Below, piece after piece: positions 1 through 10,646 of a DNA stretch of 57,309 nt. Position 1 is the stretch's first letter; every line of letters starts with the position of its first letter. The position numbers and the translations under genes were made by a program. The DNA comes from Anaerolineae bacterium. GTDB lineage: Bacteria > Chloroflexota > Anaerolineae > Anaerolineales > UBA4823. The notes below the pieces were generated by a model. The model saw only the letters and a program-made list of their open reading frames with translations. It did no database searches and was not told the origin of the DNA. The stretch is taken from the NCBI GenBank assembly GCA_003130835.1, contig QEXX01000050.1, positions 1-57,309 on the forward strand. The letters are read 5' to 3'.

Positions 1-189
1 AGAGAGTTGGGTCAGGATGCCAGAGCCAAACCGCCAGAAAACCATATCCGTGAAGAATGAGGCTTGTACGAACCAATTCTGATTTTTGAGTTTGTGATTG
101 GCTTTACAAGTGTACAGGTTTCGGGTATCATTTATCCGTTTTGAGACTAAGGAAATTTCTGAGAAGACTTAGGGAAGGGCGTACACTCG

Positions 190-1260
190 ATGGATGAAAC
201 TACAAAATTGCTCAAAGACTTGACTGAAGCTCATGGCGTGCCCGGCTTTGAAAGCCCGGTGCGGTCAGTCGTCAAAGGATATTTTCAAAAATTTGGCGAA
301 GTTAGTCAAGATAAACTTGGCAGTGTGATCTGCAAAAAGCGCGGTACACAAGAAGAACCGCGCGTCATGATCGCTGGCCACATGGATGAGATCGGTTTTA
401 TGGTGAAGTATATAACCGAGGAAGGGTTTATCAAATTCTTGCCGCTCGGTGGCTGGTTTGATCAAGTTTTATTAGGGCAACGGGTGATTATCAAGACGCA
501 TCGAGGGGACGTTGTGGGCTTAATTGGCGCGAAACCGCCCCATCTGCTCAGCCCCGAAGACCGCAAAAAAGTGATTGAGAAAAACGATATGTATATTGAT
601 ATTGGGGCAACGAGCAAAGCCGAAGTCGAAGAAGCGGGTGTCCGAGCAGGTGATCCAATTATTCCGCGCGCTGATTTTGTTGAGCTTTCCAACGGAAAAA
701 CCTACCTTTCCAAAGCTTTTGACGATCGGGTTGGCGTTGCGCTAACGGTTTCCGTGCTAGAGCAATTACGAGATAAGCCACATCCAAACACGGTTTATGG
801 GGTCGCCACTGTGCAAGAAGAAGTTGGGTTGCGCGGAGCGACAACGAGTGTACGTGCAGTAGATCCACATGTGGCGATTGTGTTAGAGTCGGATATTGCA
901 GGGGATGTGCCGGGCATAAAACCGGAAGAATCTGGGGTGAAGTTGGGCAAAGGCCCGACGGTGGTTATCTTTGATGCCAGAATGATTCCCAATCAGCGCT
1001 TACGCGATTTGGCTTTGAAGATCGCTGAAGAGAAGTCTATCCCTGTGCAACTATCGTATATTGAGGGTGGGGCGACCGATGGAGCGGCGATTCATTTGCA
1101 TAACATTGGTGTGCCCAGCCTTGTGATCGGTGTGGCTGCTCGCCATATTCACTCTCACAGCTCGATTATCCATCGGGACGATTATGACCATGCTGTTGCA
1201 TTGGTCAGTGAATTAATTGCGCGCTTAGATTCTCAAACAGTGGCTGACTTAACCGCCTAA
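190..1260 (+). CDS. M42 family metallopeptidase (glutamyl aminopeptidase/endoglucanase-like)
   Basis: Cytosolic co-catalytic metal-dependent aminopeptidase of the M42 (FrvX/PepA-TET) family, expected to trim peptides from the N terminus. Visible metal-site motifs in order: AGHMDEIG near residue 63, the bridging Asp in FDDRVG near 178, the catalytic EE pair in VQEEVGLRG near 211, ESD near 236, and the C-terminal HIHSHSS histidines near 322. Length 356 residues is normal for the family. The ATG start follows an AGGGAAGGG-like stretch. It ends 21 nt before atpA and is probably co-transcribed with the ATP synthase genes, an unusual neighbour. Substrate cannot be read from sequence. Confidence 0.93.
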   Translation: MDETTKLLKDLTEAHGVPGFESPVRSVVKGYFQKFGEVSQDKLGSVICKKRGTQEEPRVMIAGHMDEIGFMVKYITEEGFIKFLPLGGWFDQVLLGQRVIIKTHRGDVVGLIGAKPPHLLSPEDRKKVIEKNDMYIDIGATSKAEVEEAGVRAGDPIIPRADFVELSNGKTYLSKAFDDRVGVALTVSVLEQLRDKPHPNTVYGVATVQEEVGLRGATTSVRAVDPHVAIVLESDIAGDVPGIKPEESGVKLGKGPTVVIFDARMIPNQRLRDLALKIAEEKSIPVQLSYIEGGATDGAAIHLHNIGVPSLVIGVAARHIHSHSSIIHRDDYDHAVALVSELIARLDSQTVADLTA

Positions 1261-1281
1261 GCGGAAAAATTTGGAGGGAAG

Positions 1282-2943
1282 ATGGTCGAAACGATTCAAC
1301 AAATTACCGAAGAGCTACGCAAGCAGATTGAGGTCTTCGAGCCAGAATATCAGCTCAAAGATATTGGCACGGTGGTAGAGGCCGGTGATGGGATTGCCCG
1401 GGTCAAGGGCTTAAGCAACATCCGTTCTCAGGAATTGGTGGAATTTGAAAACGGTGTGGTCGGCATTGCCTTTAACCTTGAAAAAGATAATGTCGGGATT
1501 ATTATCATGGGGGAATATTCTGGCATTGAAGAAGGGATGCAAGTGCGCTCAACGGGGCGGATCGCCTCTGTTCCTGTTGGAGACGGCTTAGTTGGAAGAG
1601 TGGTCAATGCTATCGGACAACCGATTGACGGAAAGGGTCCAATTCGATTTGAACATTATCGCCCGATTGAACGCATTGCCCCTGGGGTCGTGTTGAGAAA
1701 AGATGTGGATACACCGGTTCAAACCGGGATAAAGGCGATCGATTCGATGATCCCGATTGGCCGAGGGCAACGTGAGCTGATCATTGGCGACCGACAAACG
1801 GGAAAAACGGCTCTTGCGATTGATACGATTATTAACCAGAAAGGGAAAGATCTCTATTGTATTTACGTTGCTATCGGACAGAAAAAGGCTGCCGTTGCTC
1901 GAACGGTTGCTCTGCTTGAGAAATATGGGGCAATGGAGTATACCATTGTGGTGGTTGCTTCTGCCGATGATCCGGCGGCCATGCAATACATTGCTCCCTA
2001 TGCCGGTTGCGCCATGGGGGAAGAGTTCATGGAAACCGGCCGAGACGCTTTGATTGTCTACGACGATCTTTCAAAACATGCTTGGGCATACCGACAAGTC
2101 AGTTTGTTGCTTCGCCGTCCACCTGGGCGCGAGGCTTATCCTGGGGATGTTTTTTATTTGCACTCTCGTTTATTGGAACGAGCAGCACGGTTAGCGGATG
2201 AGTATGTGATCGTCCCCCAGCATTTTGAAGGCAGCCTAGCCTCTGCAGAGGATAGCGTGGATGGAAAAATCTACGGCGGGCCACGAGCTTATCATGACGC
2301 CCAAGAAGCGCTCAAGACGATGGAAAATGCGCATCAATATAAAATCGTCAAACGGCGCGGCTCCGGTGGTTCCTTAACGGCTTTGCCAATCATTGAAACG
2401 CTTTTGGGTGATGTTTCTGCTTATATTCCGACCAACGTCATCTCGATTACTGACGGACAAATATACCTCGAGAACAACCTGTTTTATGCTGGCATTCGCC
2501 CGGCAGTGAACGTGGGTATTTCGGTGTCACGCGTTGGCGGCGATGCCCAAACCAAAGCGATGAAGCAAGTTGCAGGACGCTTGCGCTTGGAGATGGCCGC
2601 CTTTCGCGAGCTGGCAGCTTTTGCTCAGTTTGGCTCTGACTTGGATAAAGCGACCCAAGCCCAGCTCAATCGTGGTTTGCATCTACAGGAGATTCTAAAG
2701 CAGCCTCAATATGAACCGATGCCTTTGGAACAACAGGTGATTGTATTATTTGCTGGAACACAGGGGTATGCAGATAAAATTCCACTTGAAGATATGCGCC
2801 GATGGGAAGCCTCGCTGATCCGCTACATGGAATCTTCTTATCCCGAAATCGGTAAGGAGATTGCTGAAAAGAAAGTCATTACGGACGAAACACGCGAAAA
2901 ATTGATTTCTGCCCTAGAGAATTTTACCGCTTCCTGGCAATAA
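1282..2943 (+). CDS. atpA: F-type ATP synthase subunit alpha
   Basis: Non-catalytic nucleotide-binding subunit of the F1 head, at the cytoplasmic face of the membrane. Hallmarks: Walker [16 protein letters not shown] near residue 170, [12 protein letters not shown], and the C-terminal signature [21 protein letters not shown]. The start is set by GGAGG at 1273-1277. At 553 residues it is about 40-50 longer than usual. The extra length lies between RLLERAAR and [11 protein letters not shown] (about residues 303-361), where related enzymes have only about 7-18 residues. First of four consecutive F1 genes (alpha, gamma, beta, epsilon). The delta subunit gene usually found just upstream is not in the window. 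Confidence 0.98.
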   Translation: MVETIQQITEELRKQIEVFEPEYQLKDIGTVVEAGDGIARVKGLSNIRSQELVEFENGVVGIAFNLEKDNVGIIIMGEYSGIEEGMQVRSTGRIASVPVGDGLVGRVVNAIGQPIDGKGPIRFEHYRPIERIAPGVVLRKDVDTPVQTGIKAIDSMIPIGRGQRELIIGDRQTGKTALAIDTIINQKGKDLYCIYVAIGQKKAAVARTVALLEKYGAMEYTIVVVASADDPAAMQYIAPYAGCAMGEEFMETGRDALIVYDDLSKHAWAYRQVSLLLRRPPGREAYPGDVFYLHSRLLERAARLADEYVIVPQHFEGSLASAEDSVDGKIYGGPRAYHDAQEALKTMENAHQYKIVKRRGSGGSLTALPIIETLLGDVSAYIPTNVISITDGQIYLENNLFYAGIRPAVNVGISVSRVGGDAQTKAMKQVAGRLRLEMAAFRELAAFAQFGSDLDKATQAQLNRGLHLQEILKQPQYEPMPLEQQVIVLFAGTQGYADKIPLEDMRRWEASLIRYMESSYPEIGKEIAEKKVITDETREKLISALENFTASWQ

Positions 2944-2969
2944 GTCCGTAATCAAAGGATTGTTGCAAA

Positions 2970-5293
<2,324 letters not shown>

Positions 5294-5340
5294 GTTCTTG
5301 GTACTATACGGGAAAATCAATCCTACGAAGAGGAGTGATG

Positions 5341-5784
5341 ATGCCGATTCGGTTTGAAATTGTCTCACAAGATCGGATGGTTTTTGAGGGGGATGCAGAT
5401 ATTGTCATCCTACCAGGCAGCGAAGGGGAAATGGGGATTTTGCCGAATCACGCCCCGTTGCTTTCTACTCTAAATTACGGCGTGATGAAAGTGCGTTTTC
5501 AGGGAAGAGAGTTGTATTTTACTGTGGCAGGGGGGATCGTAGACGTTCAACCTGATCGAGTCGTTGTCCTTACGGATGCGGCGGAGGATATTGAAGAGAT
5601 AGACGTGCAGCGGGCTGAGGAAGCAAAACGCAGGGCAGAAGAACTCCTTAAGGCAGGGCCTCCGCCGGATACAGATGAATACCTTGCGATCGAAGCTGCT
5701 CTCAAACGTTCGAAATTGCGGTTAGAGGCTGTCAAAAAGTATCGCGGTCCTTCTATGCCATCCTATCATCGACATGAGTCCTAA
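5341..5784 (+). CDS. atpC: F-type ATP synthase subunit epsilon
   Basis: Small central-stalk subunit that can inhibit ATP hydrolysis. The N-terminal beta-sandwich motifs LPGSEGEMGILPNHAPLLS and GGIVDVQPDRVVVLTDAAE are typical, followed by the two-helix C-terminal domain. Three in-frame starts occur in a row (GTG 5335, ATG 5338, ATG 5341). ATG 5341 is preferred because AGAGGAG sits just upstream at a usable distance. The gene ends 5 nt before the MreB-like gene, so the two are likely translated from one message. Confidence 0.93.
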   Translation: MPIRFEIVSQDRMVFEGDADIVILPGSEGEMGILPNHAPLLSTLNYGVMKVRFQGRELYFTVAGGIVDVQPDRVVVLTDAAEDIEEIDVQRAEEAKRRAEELLKAGPPPDTDEYLAIEAALKRSKLRLEAVKKYRGPSMPSYHRHES

Positions 5785-5789
5785 ACAAA

Positions 5790-6797
5790 ATGGCGCTCTT
5801 TTCGCGTGAGTTTGGCATTGATTTAGGCACCATGTTTACTAGGGTGGTGGAAGGGCGGCAAATTCTCTTCGAGGAGCCGACCATTGCGGCCATTGTTGTT
5901 GATGAGCAAAAAATGGTCGCATGGGGACAAGAAGCTCTGGATATGTTCGGGAAGGTGCCAGAGACAATTGAAGTAACCCGTCCGTTGCAAAACGGGGTGG
6001 TTGCCGATTATGAAGTGACTGAGAATATGCTGCGTTGGCTATTGAGGAAGTTGAGTGGACCTTTTCGAATTGTTCCACCGAAGGTTATGATTACGATCCC
6101 GTATGGAATCACCAGCGTAGAAAGCCGCGCAGTCCATGAGGCCATCCTGGAAGCAGGGACGCGAGAAGCTTACTTAATTCATCAGCCTTTAGCGGCTGCG
6201 ATTGGGGCGGATATGCCGATTGGAACTCCGAGTGGGAATATGATTTTATGCCTTGGTGGAGGCGTGACGCAAGCGGCTGTCATTGCGATGTATGGCATTG
6301 TTGCTGCTGAAACAATGCGTTCGGGTGGCATGGCGCTGGATGAAGCGATCATTGCCTACGTCCGCAAGAAATATGGCTTAATCATTGGGCCACTGACGGC
6401 AGAGCAGTTGAAAATTAAGATTGGTGCGGCGATTCCCCTTGAAAAAGAAGAACGCATGGATGTTCAGGGACAAGATCAGGTCAATGGTCTACCAAGGGGA
6501 ATCACCCTGACCACCGGGGAAATTGTCGAAGCGATTCAAGAACCCCTGCGCAACATTATTGAAACGGCTCGTAAAGTCCTAGAGAAAACCCCGCCGGAAC
6601 TGGTGGCAGACATCATTGACCATGGCATTGCTATGACAGGTGGTTTGGCACTTTTACGAGGCCTAGATCGTTTGCTGACGAAGGAGTTGGGTGTGCCGTC
6701 CTATCTGGTCGATAACCCCCAAACCGCTGTTGCAGAAGGGGCCGCGCGGGGAATTAAGATGGTTCCGGTGCTGCGTAGGAGCCTACCCTCCGTATAA
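5790..6797 (+). CDS. MreB-like actin-family protein with degenerate nucleotide-binding motifs
   Basis: Homologue of the bacterial actin MreB (335 residues, normal length). The fold markers are recognisable: EFGIDLGT at the N terminus, a phosphate-2 region near residue 155, GITLTTGEI and a C-terminal GIAMTGGLALLRGLD adenosine motif. Several normally invariant residues differ. The phosphate-2 loop usually reads DIGGGTTE; here it is CLGGGVTQ, losing the metal-contacting Asp and the catalytic Glu. The usual EEPMAAAIG is HQPLAAAIG. It may therefore bind but not hydrolyse nucleotide (inference). It is the last gene of the ATP synthase operon rather than next to mreC/mreD, which also sets it apart from canonical mreB. 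Confidence 0.85.
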   Translation: MALFSREFGIDLGTMFTRVVEGRQILFEEPTIAAIVVDEQKMVAWGQEALDMFGKVPETIEVTRPLQNGVVADYEVTENMLRWLLRKLSGPFRIVPPKVMITIPYGITSVESRAVHEAILEAGTREAYLIHQPLAAAIGADMPIGTPSGNMILCLGGGVTQAAVIAMYGIVAAETMRSGGMALDEAIIAYVRKKYGLIIGPLTAEQLKIKIGAAIPLEKEERMDVQGQDQVNGLPRGITLTTGEIVEAIQEPLRNIIETARKVLEKTPPELVADIIDHGIAMTGGLALLRGLDRLLTKELGVPSYLVDNPQTAVAEGAARGIKMVPVLRRSLPSV

Positions 6798-6819
6798 TTT
6801 TTCGATCGAGCTCACGAAC

Positions 6820-7443
6820 TCAATCCAAATAATACGTCATTCTCTGCAGGTGAATGACCGGGTCAATGTATTGGACATGGACAACCGGGGGCACATTGAT
6901 GCTAATCGGAGCGTAATTTAGAATGGCGCGCACGCCACCCCGCACGAGTTGATCTGCCACGTTTTGTGCTTCGGAAGAAGGCACTGCGATCATGCCGATT
7001 TTGATATTTGCTCGCTGCACAGCATCGCTTAAATAACGGCTATCCTGTACAACAAAATTGCCAATTTTTGTCCCTATTTTTGCGGGGTCTTTGTCAAAGA
7101 GCATGGCGACCCGAAAGCCTCGATTGGTGAAACCTTGATAGCGTGCTAATGCACTGCCAATATCTCCAGCGCCAACCACTACAATATCCCAAATCCGATC
7201 AACCTTGAGGATCGAGCGAAGTTTCTCAATTAGGAAATGGATATCGTAGCCTGTTCCTTGTTTGCCAAATTCTCCAAATAACGATAGGTCTTTGCGAATT
7301 TGCGCTGCCGAAATCCCTATCCGCTCCGCCAACTCTTGAGAAGAGGTAATGATACGGTTTTCACTTTCCATTCTTTGTAAGGTTCGGAGATATTGGGGTA
7401 AACGTCCGATGACGATGTCCGGAATGAATTGATTACTTGGCAT
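6820..7443 (-). CDS. rex: Redox-sensing transcriptional repressor Rex
   Basis: Rex binds DNA when NADH is low relative to NAD+ and releases it when NADH rises, controlling fermentation and respiration genes. An N-terminal winged helix (RIGISAAQIRKDLSLFGEFG, by its key residues I-S-x-x-Q-I-R-K-D-L) precedes a Rossmann fold with VVGAGDIGSALARY. The frame extends upstream to 7551, but the start at 7443 is chosen: GGAGGAGAG lies just before it, the 207-residue product matches family length, and the upstream extension would run through the promoter and operator. Convergent with the MreB-like gene (22 nt between stops). An 18-bp operator upstream points to autoregulation. Confidence 0.96.
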   Translation of the reverse strand: MPSNQFIPDIVIGRLPQYLRTLQRMESENRIITSSQELAERIGISAAQIRKDLSLFGEFGKQGTGYDIHFLIEKLRSILKVDRIWDIVVVGAGDIGSALARYQGFTNRGFRVAMLFDKDPAKIGTKIGNFVVQDSRYLSDAVQRANIKIGMIAVPSSEAQNVADQLVRGGVRAILNYAPISINVPPVVHVQYIDPVIHLQRMTYYLD

Positions 7444-7501
7444 TGCTCTCTCCTCCAAAAGTGGGTTCTTTTTGTAGAATAAATCGGTAAGATTTGGATA
7501 A

Positions 7502-7530
7502 ATTTTATCATATAATCGGGTTGTTTGTGT
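7502..7530 (-). promoter_or_regulatory. Probable rex promoter (extended -10)
   Basis: On the minus strand TAAAAT (7502-7507) is preceded by TGA, an extended -10. The -35 position for a 17-nt spacer (7525-7530) falls inside the Rex operator and is not a good consensus. An overlapping TATGAT (7507-7512) is an alternative -10. Assignment rests on pattern only. Confidence 0.45.
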
Positions 7531-7542
7531 TTTTTGCCACAA
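7525..7542. promoter_or_regulatory. Rex operator (autoregulatory)
   Basis: The site has arms TTGTG and CACAA separated by 8 nt, exactly the geometry of the known Rex operator (TTGTGAAnnnnTTCACAA). It overlaps the expected -35 of rex and lies 155 nt upstream of obg. Binding here would repress rex and might affect obg. Arms are perfect; the central 8 nt are T-rich on one side and GC on the other. Confidence 0.75.
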
Positions 7543-7585
7543 AAAGGACACAAGTACCGTACAAATCGAGCTACATTTGTACCAA

Positions 7586-7594
7586 TGGTATAAT
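7586..7594 (+). promoter_or_regulatory. Probable obg promoter, extended -10
   Basis: TGGTATAAT gives a perfect -10 hexamer (7589-7594) with the TGn extension that can replace a -35; no convincing -35 is seen 17 nt upstream. It would start transcription near 7601 and leave a leader of about 80 nt before obg. Confidence 0.5.
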
Positions 7595-7679
7595 GGTTAA
7601 CAAATTGAAGGTAGGCAATTCAGAATCCAAAAAATATGAGTAGAACCCTTAGCTTTTTATCCAATCGGTATATACCAAT

Positions 7680-8948
7680 ATGTTTATTGACGAAGCAATC
7701 ATCTTCGTAAAAGCCGGTAAAGGTGGGGATGGGATTGTACACTTCCGCCGGGAAAAATATATTCCGTTTGGAGGGCCTGATGGAGGTGATGGCGGCAAAG
7801 GCGGAGACGTCATTTTGGAAGTCAACCCCTCGCTGAACACTCTCTTTCACTTTCGGCAGAAAAAGACCTTTAAAGCGCAAGATGGTGCGCCCGGCGGAAA
7901 GCAAAACATGACTGGTAAGTCCGGTGAAGATTTGATTATCCAAGTACCGGCCGGGACGCTTGTCTATAATGCCGATAGTGGTGAACTGTTAGGCGATCTA
8001 ACGGAGAAGGGGCAACGTCTTGTCGTCGCGCGTGGAGGCCGAGGGGGACGTGGAAATACCCATTTTGCTACACCCGTCCGCCAAGCACCACGAATTGCAG
8101 AAAAAGGCGAGCCGGCGGAGGAAATCCGCTTGCGCTTGGAACTCAAGTTAATCGCCGATGTCGGCATTGTAGGGGTACCCAATGCAGGAAAATCAACCCT
8201 TTTAGCAAGGGTAACGAATGCCAAGCCGAAAATTGCGCCGTATCCGTTTACGACCTTGGAGCCCAACTTGGGTGTGGTCGCCTTGGACGATGAGACGATT
8301 TTTACTTTGGCTGATGTACCGGGCTTGATTGAAGGCGCCCATAAGGGAGTGGGATTAGGGGTCGATTTTCTTAAGCATGTTCAGCGCACCAAGGTGCTGA
8401 TCCATCTGCTCGATGGCTTATCCGATGATCCAGTAGCCGATTTTCACCAGATCAATACTGAACTGGCTCTTTTTGACCCTTATTTGAGCAAAAAGCCTCA
8501 AGTTGTGGCGATCAACAAGATCGATCTTCCCGAAGTAAGAGAAAAGGCAGAAGCTGTACGCAAAACCTTGCTCAAGCAAAGCGGAATCGAGAAGGTTTGG
8601 ATCATTTCTGCATTGAGCGGCGAAAACGTACGTGACCTCCTATACCATGTGGCTAGCTTGATACGCTCTTTACCCAAACAAGAACTTTCTCAAGAGGAGA
8701 TGCCCGTCTATCGGGTAGCAAAAGACCCGCGTGAATTTGAAATTATTGAGACCGCTGAAGGATGGCGTGTTGTTGGCGAAGCCATTGAACGCGCCGCAGC
8801 GATGACGTATTGGGAATATCCGCAATCCGTGAGGAGGTTTCAAAAAATCCTCCAAGCTTTGGGAGTCGAAGATGGCTTACGGAAAGCAGGGGTTCGAGAA
8901 GGAGATACTGTCTTTATTGGGGATTTTGAATTAGAATGGGTCGAGTGA
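7680..8948 (+). CDS. obg: GTPase Obg/CgtA
   Basis: Ribosome-associated GTPase for 50S maturation and stress control. Three domains are visible: the glycine-rich Obg fold (about 1-158, many GGxGG/GGRGGRGN stretches), the G domain with Walker A GVPNAGKST near 164, DVPGLIEGA near 211 and NKID near 278, and a C-terminal OCT domain ending GDFELEWVE. Length 422 is normal. No clear Shine-Dalgarno precedes the ATG; instead a near-palindrome centred on GGTATATACC (7667-7676) abuts it. The 3' end overlaps nadD by 13 nt. Confidence 0.97.
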   Translation: MFIDEAIIFVKAGKGGDGIVHFRREKYIPFGGPDGGDGGKGGDVILEVNPSLNTLFHFRQKKTFKAQDGAPGGKQNMTGKSGEDLIIQVPAGTLVYNADSGELLGDLTEKGQRLVVARGGRGGRGNTHFATPVRQAPRIAEKGEPAEEIRLRLELKLIADVGIVGVPNAGKSTLLARVTNAKPKIAPYPFTTLEPNLGVVALDDETIFTLADVPGLIEGAHKGVGLGVDFLKHVQRTKVLIHLLDGLSDDPVADFHQINTELALFDPYLSKKPQVVAINKIDLPEVREKAEAVRKTLLKQSGIEKVWIISALSGENVRDLLYHVASLIRSLPKQELSQEEMPVYRVAKDPREFEIIETAEGWRVVGEAIERAAAMTYWEYPQSVRRFQKILQALGVEDGLRKAGVREGDTVFIGDFELEWVE

Positions 8949-9559
8949 TCGAAAATACAAATCGGATTGGAATTTTAGGGGGCACCTTTGATCCTCTACA
9001 TTTAGGGCATCTGATTTTGGCGGAAGAAGCGCTTTTTCAGTTAGCGTTAAGTCGTGTTTTCTTCTTGTTGACGCCTTGTCCCCCGCATAAAATCGATCAG
9101 GAGATTACTGCGGTAGAGCATCGCTTGAAAATGCTTGAATTGGCTATCCGTGATCAGGCGGCTTTTCAGATCTCGCGGGTTGATCTTGATCGCCCTCCAC
9201 CTCATTATGCGGTTGATTCTTTGAAAATCATCAGGAAAAACAATCCGAAAGCTAAATTGTTTTATCTTATGGGCGAGGATTCGTTGCGGGACTTGACAAA
9301 ATGGCATGATCCGCTGCGTTTTGTTCAGCAGTGTGATGGAATTGGGGTGATGCGTCGGGCAATTGATGATGGTACTCTGGTAGAACTGGACCAGGCATTG
9401 CCCGGCATAAAACCAAAGATCATCTTTCTTACTGCACCGCGCTTTGATATTTCTTCGCGTGAGATTCGCAAACGAGTGGCTCAGGGATTGCCGTTTCGGT
9501 ATTTTCTACCCCCTGCCGTATATGATTACATTGAGGAGAATGGTTTGTATCGTCCCTAA
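8936..9559 (+). CDS. nadD: Nicotinate-nucleotide adenylyltransferase
   Basis: Converts nicotinate mononucleotide plus ATP to deamido-NAD in NAD synthesis. The nucleotidyltransferase motif GILGGTFDPLHLGHLILAEEA (G-G-T-F-D-P-x-H-x-G-H) lies near residue 13 and the second ATP motif SSREIRKRV near 175. Length 207 is normal. Start at ATG 8936 inside the end of obg; a GTG at 8945 is an alternative. obg-nadD is a common pair. Confidence 0.95.
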   Translation: MGRVIENTNRIGILGGTFDPLHLGHLILAEEALFQLALSRVFFLLTPCPPHKIDQEITAVEHRLKMLELAIRDQAAFQISRVDLDRPPPHYAVDSLKIIRKNNPKAKLFYLMGEDSLRDLTKWHDPLRFVQQCDGIGVMRRAIDDGTLVELDQALPGIKPKIIFLTAPRFDISSREIRKRVAQGLPFRYFLPPAVYDYIEENGLYRP

Positions 9560-9560
9560 T

Positions 9561-9631
9561 GCCCCCACCGCGACTCGAACGCGGGTCTTTGCCTCCGGAG
9601 GGCAACGCTCTATCCACTGAGCTATGGGGGC
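9561..9631 (-). tRNA. tRNA-Arg (anticodon CCG)
   Basis: The minus strand folds as a full cloverleaf of 71 nt: acceptor GCCCCCA paired with TGGGGGC, D stem GCTC/GAGC, anticodon stem TTGCC/GGCAA around loop CTCCGGA (anticodon CCG), a 4-nt variable loop AGAC, and T stem CCGCG/CGCGG with loop TTCGAGT. The 3' CCA is not encoded. Reads CGG codons. Confidence 0.97.
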
Positions 9632-9653
9632 GCAAGCCAAATTTTACCATCAA

Positions 9654-10646
9654 TTAGGCGGATAACAAGCGGGAAATTTTTGTCAGCTCTGAGCGATAAG
9701 CCTCAATGTATTTTGTGTAATCAATGTGATCATCGAGTTGTGCAGATTGCGCTTTTTTATGGGCTAGTTCGCCACAAAGTTGATAGAAGCGACGTACCAA
9801 TCCATATTGTCCATTGAAGACACTCATCAATGGATCAAAAACGCGATGAGTGAAGGAAAGACACCTTTTGAACTGTGTTTCAGTAATTGTTCCCAGCGCG
9901 ATCTCCTCTTCTAATTGTCTCTCAAGGAGCTGCCGCTCTCGATACACTGTATAGAGCACGAAAGTAAACATCGCCAACCAGCCTGTCCAATCAATGATTG
10001 AACCTAGTAAACAGGTTAAGTAGCTGGGGTAAATAGAAATGATGAGATTGTGCATTGAGTGGGTGAAGACAGCAAATGAAAATCCGATCAAGGGAGCGAG
10101 GATGCGCCAGATCCTTACACGCGTCAAGCGAGCTACGGCAAGCCCGATTCCGGTAAAGGCGGTGTAAAAGGGATGTTGCCAGCCAACCAAAAATACACGG
10201 ACGAGGATCAAGGATACTAAGCCGGAAAAACCACTTGCCAGGTAGCCTTTTTCATAGATATAGAGGGTGTTTTCGGTTGCCGCAAAACCTAACGCAGCAA
10301 TGGACGCGTAGACAATGCCATCTAGAATTGAGTCGAATTCATGCCGGTAGCGGAAGTAAATCCCTACGACAGCTAAAGCCTTTAGGAACTCCTCGATGAT
10401 CGGAGCGGAGACAATATAGGTTGATAAAGCTGAGAGTCTTTCGGAATTAGTTAGGAGATAAAAACCAGCATCCCAAATTGAATTAAAAATCAATGCACCG
10501 GCTGCAGCTATCAATGCTCCCCAAAGGAAGACAATCCCCAATAATCGCTTGGGTTCTTGCTCATAGCGGTCAAGCCAGTAAACCCAAGCTGCATAGACCA
10601 CCATGGGAACGAAGCCAAAGAAAACTGACAGGACAAAAGGAATCAT
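9654..10646 (-). CDS. PrsW family intramembrane metalloprotease
   Basis: Polytopic membrane protein (330 residues, about 8 hydrophobic segments) of the PrsW/CAAX-protease-like superfamily. Motifs expected for the metal site are visible: APIIEEFLKALAV (EE) near residue 83, FAATENTLY, HPFYTAFTGIG and FTHSMHN. PrsW cleaves an anti-sigma factor in Bacillus; the substrate here is unknown. A charged cytoplasmic tail follows the last membrane segment. The start ATG overlaps the preceding stop as ATGA (10643-10646), indicating translational coupling to the DUF2344 gene. Confidence 0.85.
   Translation of the reverse strand: MIPFVLSVFFGFVPMVVYAAWVYWLDRYEQEPKRLLGIVFLWGALIAAAGALIFNSIWDAGFYLLTNSERLSALSTYIVSAPIIEEFLKALAVVGIYFRYRHEFDSILDGIVYASIAALGFAATENTLYIYEKGYLASGFSGLVSLILVRVFLVGWQHPFYTAFTGIGLAVARLTRVRIWRILAPLIGFSFAVFTHSMHNLIISIYPSYLTCLLGSIIDWTGWLAMFTFVLYTVYRERQLLERQLEEEIALGTITETQFKRCLSFTHRVFDPLMSVFNGQYGLVRRFYQLCGELAHKKAQSAQLDDHIDYTKYIEAYRSELTKISRLLSA

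Noticed and set aside
1-60. Open frame ending TGA at 58-60 (RELGQDARAKPPENHIREE) that could be the tail of an upstream gene.
   Set aside because: All three forward frames are open for about 50 nt here, so nothing distinguishes a coding tail. Not recognised as ATP synthase delta or any other family.
7444-7551. Upstream extension of rex adding 36 residues.
   Set aside because: The extension covers the promoter and the Rex operator; GGAGGAGAG and family length favour 7443.
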